DNA of 64,000 nucleotides from Topomyia yanbarensis (GCF_030247195.1 NC_080671.1:297085586-297149585); one strand, 5' to 3'; counted from the stretch's first letter, positions 21,988 to 32,861 are shown. Notes: a model not told the origin generated them from the sequence alone. Program-made: numbers and translations.

Positions 21988-24900
21988 TTAAATTTTGACA
22001 GATGCTGTTTTTAAAAAATGATAGATAAGTTCCATGTATAGAGGATCGCGATACGCCAGGATGTCTCTAACAGGAACATGGATTGGTCTTCCTCGGACTT
22101 GTAAAGAATCTACTAATTGTGATCTGGCTTCACGATATTCAGTGCAGGACCAAACAACATGCTCAATGTCGTGGTAACCCTCTCCACAAGCACAATGATT
22201 ACCCTCAGCGAGCCCAATACGACGGAGATGCGAATCTAAAGTATAATGATTGGACATGAGCCTAGACATCACACGGATGAAGTCCTGACTTACATCCAAT
22301 CCTTTGAACCATGCCTTCGTTGATACTTTAGGGATAATTGAGTGTAGCCATCGTCCCAGATCTCCATTGTCCCAAGATGTTTGCCAACTAGCAAGCGTCC
22401 TCTGTCGAGAAGCGCTATAAAATTCAGATGGGTCTTTCATATATTTCACCATCTAGTGCACCAATCTTGGCTAAATTATCAGCTTTCTCATTGCCCGCAA
22501 TAGTGCAATGGGCGGGGAGCCACACTAGGGTAAATTTATAACATTTTCTTGTTAGGTTACTCAGAGATTCTCGTATCTTCCCCAAAAAGAATGGATCGTG
22601 ATTATCAATCCTCTTTGAGCGTAGAGCTGCAATTGTGCTGAGACTATCAGTGAGGATAAAGTAATGGTTCGGGGGTAAAGTATGAATTATTTGCAAACTA
22701 TAGTGAACTGCTGCTAGTTTCGCTATATAAACAGAGGCGGGTTCTGCAAGTTTGAGAGAAATTGAAAAATTATTGTTGAAAATACCGAAACCAGTGGCCT
22801 CACTGATTCGTGACCCATCAGTGTAAAACATTTTAAGGCAGTCTATGTGTTGATATTTACTTGTGAATATTTTAGGGATCTCCCGCGAGCGTAGATGATC
22901 CGGAATTCCACGAATCTCTGCTTGCATGGACGTGTCGAAGAATAAAGTGGATTCAGGAGTATCTAGTATATTGACGTATGTGGGAACATAACTAGCAGGC
23001 GTTATTTCTTGTGACATATGATTGAAATACACTGTCATGAATCTGGTTTGTGGTTGAAGCTCGACAAGTCTTTCAAAATTTTCAATTACCAATGGGTTCA
23101 TAACCTCACATCGAATAAGTAAACGAGAGGAGAGATCCCAGAATCGCTCTTTTAAAGGAAGAACTCCCGCTAGTACTTCAAGACTCATCGTATGGGTCGA
23201 CTGCATGCAACCTAAGGCGATTCGTAAACAACGATACTGTATCCGTTCCAGTTTAATAATGTGAGTGTTCGCAGCTGAACGGAAACAGATGCACCCATAT
23301 TCCATCACTGAAAGTATTGTTGTTCGATATAATCTTATCATGTCACTTGGGTGAGAACCCCACCATGATCCAGTTATTGTTCGCAGAAAATTTATCCTTT
23401 GTTGGCATTTCGTTATTAGATACCTAATGTGGCCTCCCCATGTGCCTTTAGAATCGAACCAAACTCCAAGGTATTTAAAAGTCAGGACTTGGGCTATCGT
23501 TCTACCAACCAACTGAAGCTGAAGCTGAGCTGGGTCACGCTTCCTTGAAAAAACAATCAACTCTGTTTTCTCCGTAGAGAAATCGATGCCTAGCTTCAAA
23601 GCCCAACTTGATAAATTATCCAAACTATCTTGCAGTGGTTGTTGTAAATTTATGGCTTTTGGTCCTGTAACAGCAACCACGCCATCATCTGCAAGTTGCC
23701 TTAGAGTGCATGGGCTAACAATACAATTATCAATCTCATTCACGTAAAAATTATAGAGAAGGGGGCTTAGACAAGAGCCTTGTGGGAGGCCCATGTAACT
23801 TATTCTGAATGTCGCCAAATCGCCATATGAAAAATGCATGTGCTTTTCTGACATTGTATAATTGTATAAATAGTTATTTAATATCGGTGAAAGACCACAT
23901 TGATGTAGTTTCTCCGAGAGAACATCAATGGAGACTGAGTCGAATGCTCCTTTTATGTCTAAGAACACAGACGCCATTTGTTCTTTTTTTTGCGTAAGCG
24001 AGTTGGATTTCTGACGAAAGTAGCGCCAGGCAATCATTCGTTCCCTTTCCTCTCCGAAAACCAAACTGGGTATCTGAGAGCAAGCCGTTCGCCTCAACCC
24101 AATTGTCGAGACGTCGAAGGATAATTTTTTCCAACAATTTCCTGATGCAGGATAGCATTGCAATCGGTCGATACGAGTTATGATCGGATGCTGGTTTTCC
24201 CGGTTTTGGAATGGCGATAACTCTCACTTGTCTCCAGTCACGCGGGACAATGTTCTGTTCAAGAAACTTGTTGAATAAATTCAACAAGCGTCTTTTTGCT
24301 AGGTCAGGCAGATTCTTCACCAAGTTGAATTTAATTCTGTCTAGTCCCGGAGCATTATTGTTGCATGAGAGGAGTGCAATTGAAAATTCCATCATTGTCA
24401 AAGGCGAATCTATGGAATTGTTACTTGTGGTAGCATCGCGAATGATTTTCTGCGCAGGAGCAGAATCTGGACAAATTTTCTTGGCAAAATTAAATATCCA
24501 ACGATTCAAAAAATCTTCGCTTTCATTAGTCACGTTTCGATTCCTCATTCTTCTGGCTGTGTTCCAAAGAGTACTCATTGATGTTTCTCTTGACAAGCCA
24601 TCAACGAAGCGTCTCCAATAACTAGACTTTTTGGCACGACGTATACTGTCAAATTTGTTTTGCAAAATGAAATAATTTTCAAAGTTCTCACGTATACCCC
24701 CTTTCTGTTTCATAATTTCTTTGTAGGCAACTTGTTTAGCTTCATATGCATCAGAGCACTCTTAGTCCCACCAAGGATTAGGGGGCCCTCTATTTATTGT
24801 CATGCCAGGATTGCATTTCGTTTGGGCTTGTTCTGCTGCTTCAATAATTAAACCCGCCAGGAATTCATATTCTTCGGTAGGGAGTAGCTCTTCTGTCGAA

Positions 24901-25676
24901 GCAAGAGAAGTGGAAATTAATGTTTCGTATGTTTTCCAATCAATATTTCGTGTTAAGTCATAAGGGACATTGATTGAATTCGTAAGGCCTAATTCACTGT
25001 TAATTGAAACAACGATTGGTAAATGATCGCTACCGTGAGGATCAGGTACAACCTTCCACGTGCAATCTAACCGAAGTGATGTCGAGCACAGAGATAGATC
25101 TAATGCACTTGGACGTGCAGGAGGTCTGGGGATGCGTGTTGTTTCGCCAGTATTTAAAACTGTCATATTAAATTCGTCACAAACATTGTATATCAAAGAG
25201 GATCGATTATCATTGTAGAGGGAACACCACAATACTCCGTGCGAGTTGAAGTCTCCCAGTATCAGACGCGGAGCAGCCATGGATTCCACTACCTCAAAAA
25301 TTTGACGTTGTCCAATTTGAAGTTTGGGAGGTATATATATAGAAGCGATAGACATGTCTTTGCCTTTAATATTCGTTTGGACAGCTACAGCCTCAATGCC
25401 CGCAAACAAGGGGGTGTTAATTCTATAGAAAGAATAGCAGTTTTTAATTCCTAGAAGCACTCCTCCATACGGGGTGTCTCGGTCTAGGCGAATAATGTTG
25501 AAATCATTTAAGTTGAAATTAATGTTTGAGGTAAGCCATGTTTCACATAGAGCAAAAGCATCGCATTTTAAATTATGCAGCAAAATTTTTAAGGAATCAA
25601 TTTTTGGTATGATACTTCTGCAATTCCACTGTAAAACAGTGATGGAGTCTTTCACCTTAGGAGTTGAATTAACCAT
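21988..25676 (-). pseudogene. Element B ORF2: endonuclease - RT - RNase H, multiply broken
   Basis: The ATG at 25676 (MVNSTPKV) overlaps the ORF1 stop in the same way as in A (ATGGTTAA). It aligns with A ORF2 throughout: endonuclease (LQWNCRS, CETWL, LGDFNSHG, PHGSDHLPI), RT (YRPIAMLSCIRK, FGFRRGKGTND, FLDIKGAFDS, GLPQGSCLSPLL, RQLADDG), RNase H (FYTDGS, LTDSLSTIAAL, NEKADNLAK) and the terminal CACGEGYHDIEHVVWSC. Visible lesions: TAA at 24764-24762 after WWD (A has Lys); one extra A in an 8-A run at about 23984-23991; an 8-base deletion near 22430 after ERPI. The RNase H catalytic Glu of VAELAA (A) is Lys in B (AKLAA). It cannot give a functional protein. Confidence 0.88.
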
Positions 25677-26549
25677 TGAAAGATATAATTGCTGCAAGGA
25701 TGGGCCATTGAGCAATCAGTTGCTCTAAACATGTTTTAATTGTTGGGAGGAAAGCTGAAAGTATACTCTTTAGTGGTTCAGAAATATTGAATGCTTTCAA
25801 AATCCAATCAACAATTTCAGAAAATTTCAATAATCCTACCCCTGGCTGAGGCTCAGAGGAAGTCGAAATTTTATTATTTCCAGTAATGGTGTTCTGTTTG
25901 GATTGTACGTTCCCAAAACCGGGCCGAATTGATTTCAGTTTTGAACCGGAATTTTTCGGTTTTGGGCGCAGTTTATCTATTGGTGGAGAAATGTTAAGAC
26001 CCTTTCTTGGCAGCTTGGGAAAAGAAGACTGTTTTCTTTTTCTGGAATTTCCGGGTAAAACGAATGATGTTCCAAAAATAGAGATGTGTGAGTGTTTTCT
26101 AAGAAGATGGGTTTAGGGGTAGCATTTTTCAACATTTCTGCATATGAGCGCTTAGACCTCTCCTTCAAGGATCGTTTAATTTTATTCTCGCACAATTTAT
26201 AAATGGGGCATGCAAGGAGCTCATGCGAGTTTTCTCCGCACATTAAACATTTTTCTGAATTTTCATTGCATGTATCCTCTTGATGAGAACCCCCACATTT
26301 GCCACACCGTGCCTTATTGGAACAGTAAGTGGCTGTGTGGCCAAGCTGTTTGCAATTAAGGCAATTCATTACACGAGGGATAAAAAGACGAACAGGGAGA
26401 CGAATCTTATCGATAATGACATAGTTGGGCAGCGCAGACCCAGCGAAAGTCACTCGAAACGAGTCAGACAGTCGATAAACTTGTTTATCTCCTTCGTGTG
26501 ATACTGAATGCAATTGCTTGCATTCAAGTATCTTTACGTCTTTAAGTAT
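25669..26549 (-). pseudogene. Element B ORF1, 3' part (after insert C)
   Basis: Continues ORF1 from the insertion point. KILECKQLHS is followed by three zinc knuckles (CLNCKQLGHTATYC, CGKCGGSHQEDTC, CLMCGENSHELLAC; 26370-26220) and SYAEMLKNA. A deletion and frameshift then follow at about 26080-26110: the reading frame GTSFVLPGNSRKRK differs from the one that carries the knuckles. The tail ends ISFNG at TAA 25671-25669. Its function would be RNA packaging, as for A ORF1. Confidence 0.82.
26536..26549. repeat. TSD of element C (copy at 31757-31770)
   Basis: Perfect 14-bp match acgtctttaagtat on both sides of C, lying within ORF1 of element B. Confidence 0.95.
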
Positions 26550-26858
26550 TTTTTTTTTTTTTAACAATGGAGAAGACCTTTATGTCCTAACCCAGTACAC
26601 GTGCTATTGGTAGGGTCCAATCTACCGCACGGGGTGCACTGGGGGCGTGTCGGACTCGAATGGTGACCAGCCATTAATACCGACTAAACTCCATTGGGCT
26701 CCGCCATCCATCCCCAGGAACTACCTTTCGGCATTACTTCTGGGGGGATGGCCGTACTTAGCGTACGCTCTCACTCGTGCCTTACATTATCGCACACTCA
26801 CTCCCATCTTGGCATGGGTAGACCATACCTTCGTCTATCATCCGCCAATTCACTCACT
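26550..26858 (-). other. Element C 3' UTR and A-tail
   Basis: About 300 bp from the ORF2 stop to the T-run at 26550-26562. No polyadenylation motif was judged certain. Confidence 0.75.
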
Positions 26859-29828
26859 CTAACTCCTCGCCTGCTGCTCGGCGCTCCATGCTCTCTGCAG
26901 CCGGCAGGCAATCTGAGTGGTGGCAGTCGAAACTGCGTTCCACTTCTCTACCGCTTGGCACATCCCCTGTACAAGGGTATCAGGGGTTGTGTCCAAGCCG
27001 CAGACGCCTAGCATAGCGCCTCTTTCGACGTCGAAGCGGGGACATACGAATAGTACGTGCTCCGCAGTTTCGTCGACACCTGGGCAGTCTGGGCAGACTG
27101 GGGCCTCAGCGTGCCCAAACCTGTGGAGGTACTGTCGGAAACAGCCATGGCCTGACAGGAATTGTGTCAGATGGAAGTGAACTTCCCCATGGGGTCTTCC
27201 CACCCAGCTAGATATGTTGGGTATCAGCCGGTGGGTCCACCTACCTCTCGACGAGTTGTCCCATTCGCGTTGCCATCTGGCGACCGAGGTCACCCTGGCA
27301 CGCTCACGGACTCCCCTATTGCCACGCAATTCGAAACAATCTTCGTCTTCCCGGATGACCAGCCCGACTGGCATCATACCCGCTATCACGCAGGATGCAT
27401 CATGTGATACCGTGCGGTAGGCAGATATCACTCTGAGACACATCAAGCGATAGGTGCTCTCCAATTTGCGACGGTAACTGGTTACTCCCAGTGCCCTCGC
27501 CCAGGACGGTCCACCGTACCTAAGAATAGATACGGCGACACCGGCCAGTAGCCTGCGTCTACTGGCGCACACCTTGGAGCTGTTGGACATCATCCTCGAT
27601 AATGCCGCAACAGCCACCGAAGCCTTCTTGCACGCATAGTCGACATGACTGCCGAAGGTCAGCTTGTCGTCTATGATGGCCCCAAGAATCTTCAGACTCC
27701 GCTTAGAAGTTATCTCAACTTCTCCCGCTTGGATAACTGCTTGTTGTGCCGACTTGCGGTTATTGACAACAACCACCTCCGTCTTGTGATGGGCGAGCTC
27801 TAGGCCTCTCGCGCTCATCCATTCCGCCACTATGCTTATCGCGTGTGTCGCCGTTAGTTCTACCTCTGAGATTGACTCCCCGTAGACCGCCAGGGTGACA
27901 TCATCTGCAAAACCGACGATTTTCACACCCGGAGGGAACTTTAGTCTCAGAACCCCGTCATACATAAGGTTCCATAGTACCGGGCCCAGGATTGAACCTT
28001 GCGGAACTCCTGCGGTAATAAGAACACTTTGCTGACCGGCATCGGTCTCGTATAATAGTACACGGTTCTGGAAGTAGCTTTCCAAGATCCGGTACAGGCC
28101 CACCGGCAGGCCAAGCCGGTGTAACGAGAGCGCGATGGCATCCCAGCTTGCGCTGTTGAATGCGTTCTTCACGTCAAGTGTCACTAACGCGCAATATCGA
28201 ATGCCCCGCCTCTTCCGTTGGATCGCTATCTCGGCAGTCCTTACCACTGAGTTGATAGCGTCCACCGTGGACTTTCCCTTTCGAAAACCGAACTGATTAC
28301 TTGACAGGCCCTCCATACCTTCTGCGTATGGAGTTAGCCTGTTGAGGATAATCCTCTCAAGCAATTTGCCCGTCGTGTCAATCAGACAGATTGGTCTGTA
28401 CGCCGATGGGTCGCCAGGCGGCTTCCCGGCCTTCGGCAACAGTACCAGCTTCTGCCTTTTCCATCTATCCGGGAAACGGCACTCGTCAAGGCATCTCTGC
28501 ATGGCCAACCTAAACATGTTCGGGTTCGCCATGATTGCTGACTTCAGAGCGCTGTTTGGAACTCCATCAGGCCCTGGAGCTTTATTCACCGCTAGAGTAT
28601 TAGCAACTGCAAGTAGCTCTTCGTTCGTCACCGGGGCCACCATGTCGTCCGTACCCGCCGTGCCTTGCGGCGCTGGGGGCCAGGGACTTATGGTTCGGGA
28701 CGGGAAGAGTACTTCGATAATTTTCGCCAACCGTTCTGGCGACCGTTCAGGAGGTGAGGAGCCCCCTTTGGTCTTTGCCATCACGATCCTGTAGGCATCG
28801 CCCCACGGATTCACGTTGGCCTCCTCGCACAATTTGTCAAAACACGCTCTCTTGCTGCGCTTGATGGCCTTGTTAAGGGCCGATTTCGCAGCACGAAACA
28901 CTTCACGTCGTTCCACTCTTCCCTCCTCAGTGCGGGCTCGCTGCATCCTACGTCTAGCTTGTAGGCAAGCTGACCGTAGGGCTGCGATCTCAGCACTCCA
29001 CCAATATACCGAGCGTCTGCCATTTCTTGGCAGGGTCTTCCTCGGCATAGTGGCGTCGCACGCGCGTGATAGAACAGCTACCAGCGCATCCCCGCTTAGA
29101 CTGTCGGTGTTGGCCTCCAGTCCCAGGGCCGCGGTGAAAACTTCGCTGTCGAAGTGATTGGTCTTCCACCCGCGTACCTGACAGGGATTACCCGCCCTAG
29201 AATGCTGCACACCAAAGTTGATCCTGAAGCGTATTGCTAGGTGATCACTATGGGTGTAGCCTTCGTCTACCCTCCAGTCCATGTCTGGGACCAAACTTGG
29301 ACTGGCAAACGTTACGTCAATCCACGACTCGACCCCATTCCTACGGAATGTGCTAGCGGAACCATCATTGACTAGCACTGCGTCGAGTTTCGCAAGCGCC
29401 TCCAGAAGCGCTTGGCCCCTACCATTTGTATAGCGGCTGCCCCACTCCACCGCCCAAGCGTTGAAGTCACCAGCTATGACAAATGGCTTTCGTCCCACCA
29501 TGTCAGACGAGAGCCTATCGATCATCTGGTTGAACTGTTCTATTGGCCACATAGGTGGGGCATAGCAGCTACAATAGAACACACCATTGATCTTGGCAAT
29601 CGCGACACCCTCCGCAGAGGACTGTACTACCTCCTGGACCGGGAACCGACCCGTTGCACAGATTGCCGCCATTCCAGACCCGTCCGCCACCCAGTTGCCG
29701 TTGTCGGCAGGGACGTTGTACGGGTCGGATAGAAGGGCGACATCTGTCCCCGACTCCAATACCGACTGCCACAGTAACTGCTGAGCAGGTGCGCAGTGGT
29801 TAAGATTCAGCTGTGTGACGATTGCCAT
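26859..29828 (-). CDS. Element C ORF2: R1-type endonuclease / reverse transcriptase, 989 aa
   Basis: Encodes the enzyme that nicks the target and copies the element RNA onto it. The start was chosen at ATG 29828 (MAIVTQLNLNHC); the frame is also open upstream without an ATG. The endonuclease occupies roughly residues 1-220: LNLNHC, ALLSDPYNVP, VIAGDFNAW, ESWIDVTFASP, HSDHLAIRF. The usual catalytic Glu of the 'SEP' box is Asp here (LLSDP). RT lies at about residues 420-700: YRPICLIDTTGK, QFGFRKGKSTVDA, TLDVKNAFNSA, GVPQGSILGPVLWN and the catalytic GFADDVTL. The C-terminal cysteine motif is CPDCPGVDETAEHVLFVC. There is no RNase H, as usual for R1. Length fits the clade, and no interruption is visible. 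Confidence 0.93.
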   Translation of the reverse strand: MAIVTQLNLNHCAPAQQLLWQSVLESGTDVALLSDPYNVPADNGNWVADGSGMAAICATGRFPVQEVVQSSAEGVAIAKINGVFYCSCYAPPMWPIEQFNQMIDRLSSDMVGRKPFVIAGDFNAWAVEWGSRYTNGRGQALLEALAKLDAVLVNDGSASTFRRNGVESWIDVTFASPSLVPDMDWRVDEGYTHSDHLAIRFRINFGVQHSRAGNPCQVRGWKTNHFDSEVFTAALGLEANTDSLSGDALVAVLSRACDATMPRKTLPRNGRRSVYWWSAEIAALRSACLQARRRMQRARTEEGRVERREVFRAAKSALNKAIKRSKRACFDKLCEEANVNPWGDAYRIVMAKTKGGSSPPERSPERLAKIIEVLFPSRTISPWPPAPQGTAGTDDMVAPVTNEELLAVANTLAVNKAPGPDGVPNSALKSAIMANPNMFRLAMQRCLDECRFPDRWKRQKLVLLPKAGKPPGDPSAYRPICLIDTTGKLLERIILNRLTPYAEGMEGLSSNQFGFRKGKSTVDAINSVVRTAEIAIQRKRRGIRYCALVTLDVKNAFNSASWDAIALSLHRLGLPVGLYRILESYFQNRVLLYETDAGQQSVLITAGVPQGSILGPVLWNLMYDGVLRLKFPPGVKIVGFADDVTLAVYGESISEVELTATHAISIVAEWMSARGLELAHHKTEVVVVNNRKSAQQAVIQAGEVEITSKRSLKILGAIIDDKLTFGSHVDYACKKASVAVAALSRMMSNSSKVCASRRRLLAGVAVSILRYGGPSWARALGVTSYRRKLESTYRLMCLRVISAYRTVSHDASCVIAGMMPVGLVIREDEDCFELRGNRGVRERARVTSVARWQREWDNSSRGRWTHRLIPNISSWVGRPHGEVHFHLTQFLSGHGCFRQYLHRFGHAEAPVCPDCPGVDETAEHVLFVCPRFDVERGAMLGVCGLDTTPDTLVQGMCQAVEKWNAVSTATTQIACRLQRAWSAEQQARS

Positions 29829-31312
29829 TGCTTCCTCTTTCCCGCCTCCCCGAAGGGACAAGCAGGTCCGCCCATAACATGGTTGCGGCCCTGCTTCTTG
29901 CTAGCGCAGATGAGACACTTGGGTGCCCTCTCGCATTTCAGCGCCTTGTGTCCCTCCTCGCCGCAGCGACGACACAACTTGCTCCTGTCTGGGCCCTTAC
30001 AGTCGTATGACTTGTGGCCTGGCTCCAGACATTTAAAACATCGGTCCACTGAAGGCGGCTGGAGTATGCTAACTGGGCATACTGACCATCCGATCTTCAA
30101 CTTCCCTTTGTCGGTTACTTTCTTGGCTTCCGCGGCCGGTAACTTGAAGTAAGCTACCTGCGTGCCAAGCAACCGCTCCCTGATACGTACAGAGTTCTGA
30201 TCGATCTCGACGCCGCACTGCTGCTTAACGGCCGAGACGACGTCCTCTGCGTTTGTGATCTCGTCCAGTTGCTTACACTGGAGAGTCACTTCCGCTCCCA
30301 ACGACCTCACCTGAGCGCCGTTTCCCAAGACCTCTTGGGCCAACCTCCTATACGTTGCTCCATTGGATTGTGATCCACGCTTCAGCACCAAGATCATTTC
30401 GCCATCTTTGGTGCGTCTGACGCTTCGCACATCCTGTCCTAAATTCGAGAGGCTTTCGGCCGCCCGCATCGATTTTAGGACATCCGCATAGCTGCCCCCG
30501 TTGGTTTTCACCAGCAGGGCCTCTCCTCTATCCCTCGCCTTCTTCTTAGCGGGTCGAGGTGCGTTGGACTTCCGCTCCCTGCTAACCACCTGCCATTCGC
30601 CATCTGGTGCCGATGGCGCCGGCAGGCTGGTGCCAGGTCGCTCCGCAGTGCGCGCCTGATTGGCGGCTTTCGCCTTTTTAGGCTGGGAAGTCGCCTTCTC
30701 GGGACGCCGCCCTGCGGGATCCTTCGCACCCGGATCCGCACCTCCCAAGCGACGTTTGGCCTTGTTGGTTGCCCGTCGTTTGGCATTGCTGCGCGTGCCT
30801 ACATTAGGCCTAGGCCGCTTCGCAGTCTCCCCCTCCATTAAGCGTTTGGTGGCCGATAAGGCGAAATCTATCGCCTCCTGCGCCATCGTCGCTCCGCCAT
30901 GGAAGGAGAAGGCCTCGGTTTGGATACCGCGGTCGGCCTTCTCTCTTTCCGTCCACCTCTTCATGTAGGCTACTTGTTCTTGTCTTGCGACTCGAACAGC
31001 CTGACGAAGCACCAGCAGGTTCTGTTTTAGATCCTTACTGATGTTACTCCTCCCGCTTGTGAATTCGATGATACTATCCAGCTGCTTGGCAACTTCCTGC
31101 ATCGCAGGTAGTGGTCCGCCAAGCGTGCTGGTAGTATCATCTCCTACCACCTCCATTTCACCTTTGGTGCCGTTATTTGCGGCCACCTTCGCTCCGCTGT
31201 CAGCCCCTGTTGGGGGAGACCTCGCCAGACCCCCTTTGGCAAAGGGGTTCAGCGCCGTAAACACTTCCGCCTCCTTATCGCATACTTTTTTATTGTTATT
31301 GCAAAGACTCAT
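29807..31312 (-). CDS. Element C ORF1: Gag-like zinc-knuckle protein, 501 aa
   Basis: The start is ATG 31312 (MSLCNNNKK); the frame opens slightly earlier only through GTG. The N-terminal third is polar, followed by a possible helical segment (MQEVAKQLDSIIEF to WTEREKADRG). A strongly basic Lys/Arg/Ala region comes next (KRRATNKAKRR, QPKKAKAANQARTA). The C-terminal part has a conserved Gag domain (LKRGSQSNGATYRRLAQEVL...) and three CCHC knuckles at about 30050-29850: CFKCLEPGHKSYDC, CRRCGEEGHKALKC and a CLICASKKQGRNH...C variant. It would bind element RNA and form the ribonucleoprotein with ORF2. It overlaps the ORF2 start by 22 bases, so ORF2 probably needs reinitiation or frameshifting (inference). 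Confidence 0.9.
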   Translation of the reverse strand: MSLCNNNKKVCDKEAEVFTALNPFAKGGLARSPPTGADSGAKVAANNGTKGEMEVVGDDTTSTLGGPLPAMQEVAKQLDSIIEFTSGRSNISKDLKQNLLVLRQAVRVARQEQVAYMKRWTEREKADRGIQTEAFSFHGGATMAQEAIDFALSATKRLMEGETAKRPRPNVGTRSNAKRRATNKAKRRLGGADPGAKDPAGRRPEKATSQPKKAKAANQARTAERPGTSLPAPSAPDGEWQVVSRERKSNAPRPAKKKARDRGEALLVKTNGGSYADVLKSMRAAESLSNLGQDVRSVRRTKDGEMILVLKRGSQSNGATYRRLAQEVLGNGAQVRSLGAEVTLQCKQLDEITNAEDVVSAVKQQCGVEIDQNSVRIRERLLGTQVAYFKLPAAEAKKVTDKGKLKIGWSVCPVSILQPPSVDRCFKCLEPGHKSYDCKGPDRSKLCRRCGEEGHKALKCERAPKCLICASKKQGRNHVMGGPACPFGEAGKRKQWQSSHS

Positions 31313-31756
31313 ATTAAGACCCACGAGTTGCGCGAGAAAATAGGTCCGCCACGCCAGAGCTCCGCATTAACGTGGTAAGAGACACTTACTGTGGGGGGTG
31401 CCCAGGTACCCCACAGGCTCCGTTAACGATCGGGCATCTTTTTCACCCCCCGATCATTCATCCCTCGGCACGGATCGCTTCACGCCTTGGAATTGGGGTT
31501 ACCCCGTTTGGTGGGCCCATATCACCGGAACGGGTGGTCCGTAGCGCTATTGTATGCCGGCAACTACACGGCCCCCCTTCCCTGTCAGCATACGACCATA
31601 GTCCCAACGAGTTGGCTACCCGAACATTCCTATGGCTACTCGTATCCCAGCCGGTTCCGCGGGGAGGTAGAGATAGGAGTTCCTGGGCAAGAGGCTAAGG
31701 ACCACTGTGGCTAACCACCGGGTCTGTATTGCGCATTGTCCAGGCATTTGCCGGCC
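31313..31756 (-). promoter_or_regulatory. Element C 5' UTR, expected internal promoter
   Basis: 444 bp between the TSD and the ORF1 start, GC-rich. R1-clade LINEs transcribe from internal or host promoters; no specific motif was recognised. Confidence 0.5.
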
Positions 31757-32172
31757 ACGTCTTTAAGTATGGTGTCTTTGAAACGACCAACCTCATGCTT
31801 AATTAAGTCATCAACAGTCAAACTCGATTCTGTGATGACCCCATCAATTTCAATTTCCTTTGAAGGAATATACGCTCTATATTCACGCGTAAAAAGCTCG
31901 CAAGAAGCAATTACATTGGCTTGTTTGAGACTACCAACGACAATGCGTATTTTATCTTTATTAACTTTGACGATCTCTTTTACATCCGAGAATCGCGAAG
32001 TCAAATCTTTCGAAATTTGGATGATATTTAGCGCCTTTGCTTTACGCCTAATAAATACAATCCATGGTCCCGTTGACGACTCTGGGTAAATTTTAATTCT
32101 AATCGGGTTTACATTTTCAGCAGAAGGCTTAGGAGGAGGGTCTGTTACTCGTTCTCCCATCTCGTCATCCAT
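31757..32172 (-). pseudogene. Element B ORF1, 5' part (before insert C)
   Basis: The start is ATG 32172 (MDDEMGERV). It encodes IKIYPESSTGPWIVFIRR, then SCELFTREYRAYIPSKEIEI, matching element A ORF1, and breaks off at ILKDV where C is inserted. No other lesion is seen in this part. Confidence 0.85.
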
Positions 32173-32861
32173 TATACCTAGCAAGAAAAACGATCACAAA
32201 AGGAATGAAAAATATACCTGTTATCTGCTCTCTCTGAGGTGACGAAGATACCGGTAGAACACACCTCATGTGCCACGTTGTAAACTCGGTGCCCGTTGTT
32301 TGACAATGTGACACTTTCTGTCCTTCTTCGTCGCGTTGCTCCTTCAGTAGAGAAATAGGCCTACCTGCAACACTCCAAAACTCTCTCCGGTTAAGCTGCT
32401 CGTCGGTATCACCACCACAAGCGCGCTCTCTCCGTTTCCACCACCACGGTAGACAAATGTGGCTACCTGTGGCTTGCTGCGAAAACTCCACTGTCGATGC
32501 GGCACTTTTCGGTGCCACTTGTTTTCCTTATTCGTCTACCTGTGACGCTTCCCCTCTCGTTGATTAGAATTACCCGACGACACCAATACAATATATTTTT
32601 TCTGTGTGTACAGGCACGATCACTGTCGATTTCTGCCACCGCGGTAGGCAAATTCGTCTACCCGCGGTTTGATGTAAAAACACCACTTGTCGAGAATGCC
32701 GTTGACCACGCCTCCGACGTATTAACTGTCGACTCACACTTAACAAACTGGTCTCTCTCCCACAAAAACGCATACAGCGTCTCGCACTCCGTCGTTCTCT
32801 CAAGAACAAAACCTTCCACCTGGAGATACAACCGTCTCAGCCGGTTGCAAAAACTGTTATG
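32173..32861 (-). promoter_or_regulatory. Element B 5' UTR with internal near-repeats
   Basis: About 690 bp. A block of the type 'taggtagacgaat...ctaccgcggtgg' occurs two to three times (near 32410-32460, 32530 and 32640-32690). I-clade promoters are internal; the role of the repeats is inference. The 5' UTR of A (~286 bp) is shorter. Confidence 0.5.

Larger units (their letters stand above)
26550..31756 (-). mobile_element. Element C: complete R1-clade LINE with both ORFs open
   Basis: Minus-strand element of 5.2 kb with a perfect 14-bp TSD, acgtctttaagtat (26536-26549 and 31757-31770), and a 13-base T-run at 26550-26562 as its A-tail. 5' UTR 31756-31313; ORF1 31312-29807; ORF2 29828-26859, overlapping ORF1 by 22 bases in another frame; 3' UTR of ~300 bp. 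No stop or frameshift was found in either ORF. It has an APE endonuclease and RT but no RNase H, and an R1-like 'LNLNHC' opening, hence the R1 clade. It interrupts ORF1 of element B; removing C and one TSD copy restores the B frame (ILKDVKILECKQL). C is therefore younger than B. Base composition is clearly richer in GC than the surroundings. Confidence 0.93.
21723..32861 (-). mobile_element. Element B: complete I-clade LINE, inactivated, split by C
   Basis: Second member of the family of A. Its 5' end is at 32861, ORF1 starts at ATG 32172, ORF2 runs 25676-21988, and the A-tail is seen as a T-run from 21721. The 13-bp direct repeat agcaaaaatagtt at 21710-21722 and 32862-32874 is the TSD. Without the insert C the element is about 5.9 kb, close to A. 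The 5' UTR is long (~690 bp). Lesions beyond C: a deletion with frameshift in ORF1, and in ORF2 one nonsense codon, a one-base insertion and an 8-base deletion. B sits in the older element O. Confidence 0.9.

Noticed and set aside
5509..32861. Stop codons in A and B as programmed recoding sites
   Set aside because: They lie at different places in the two copies and replace conserved residues; decay explains them.
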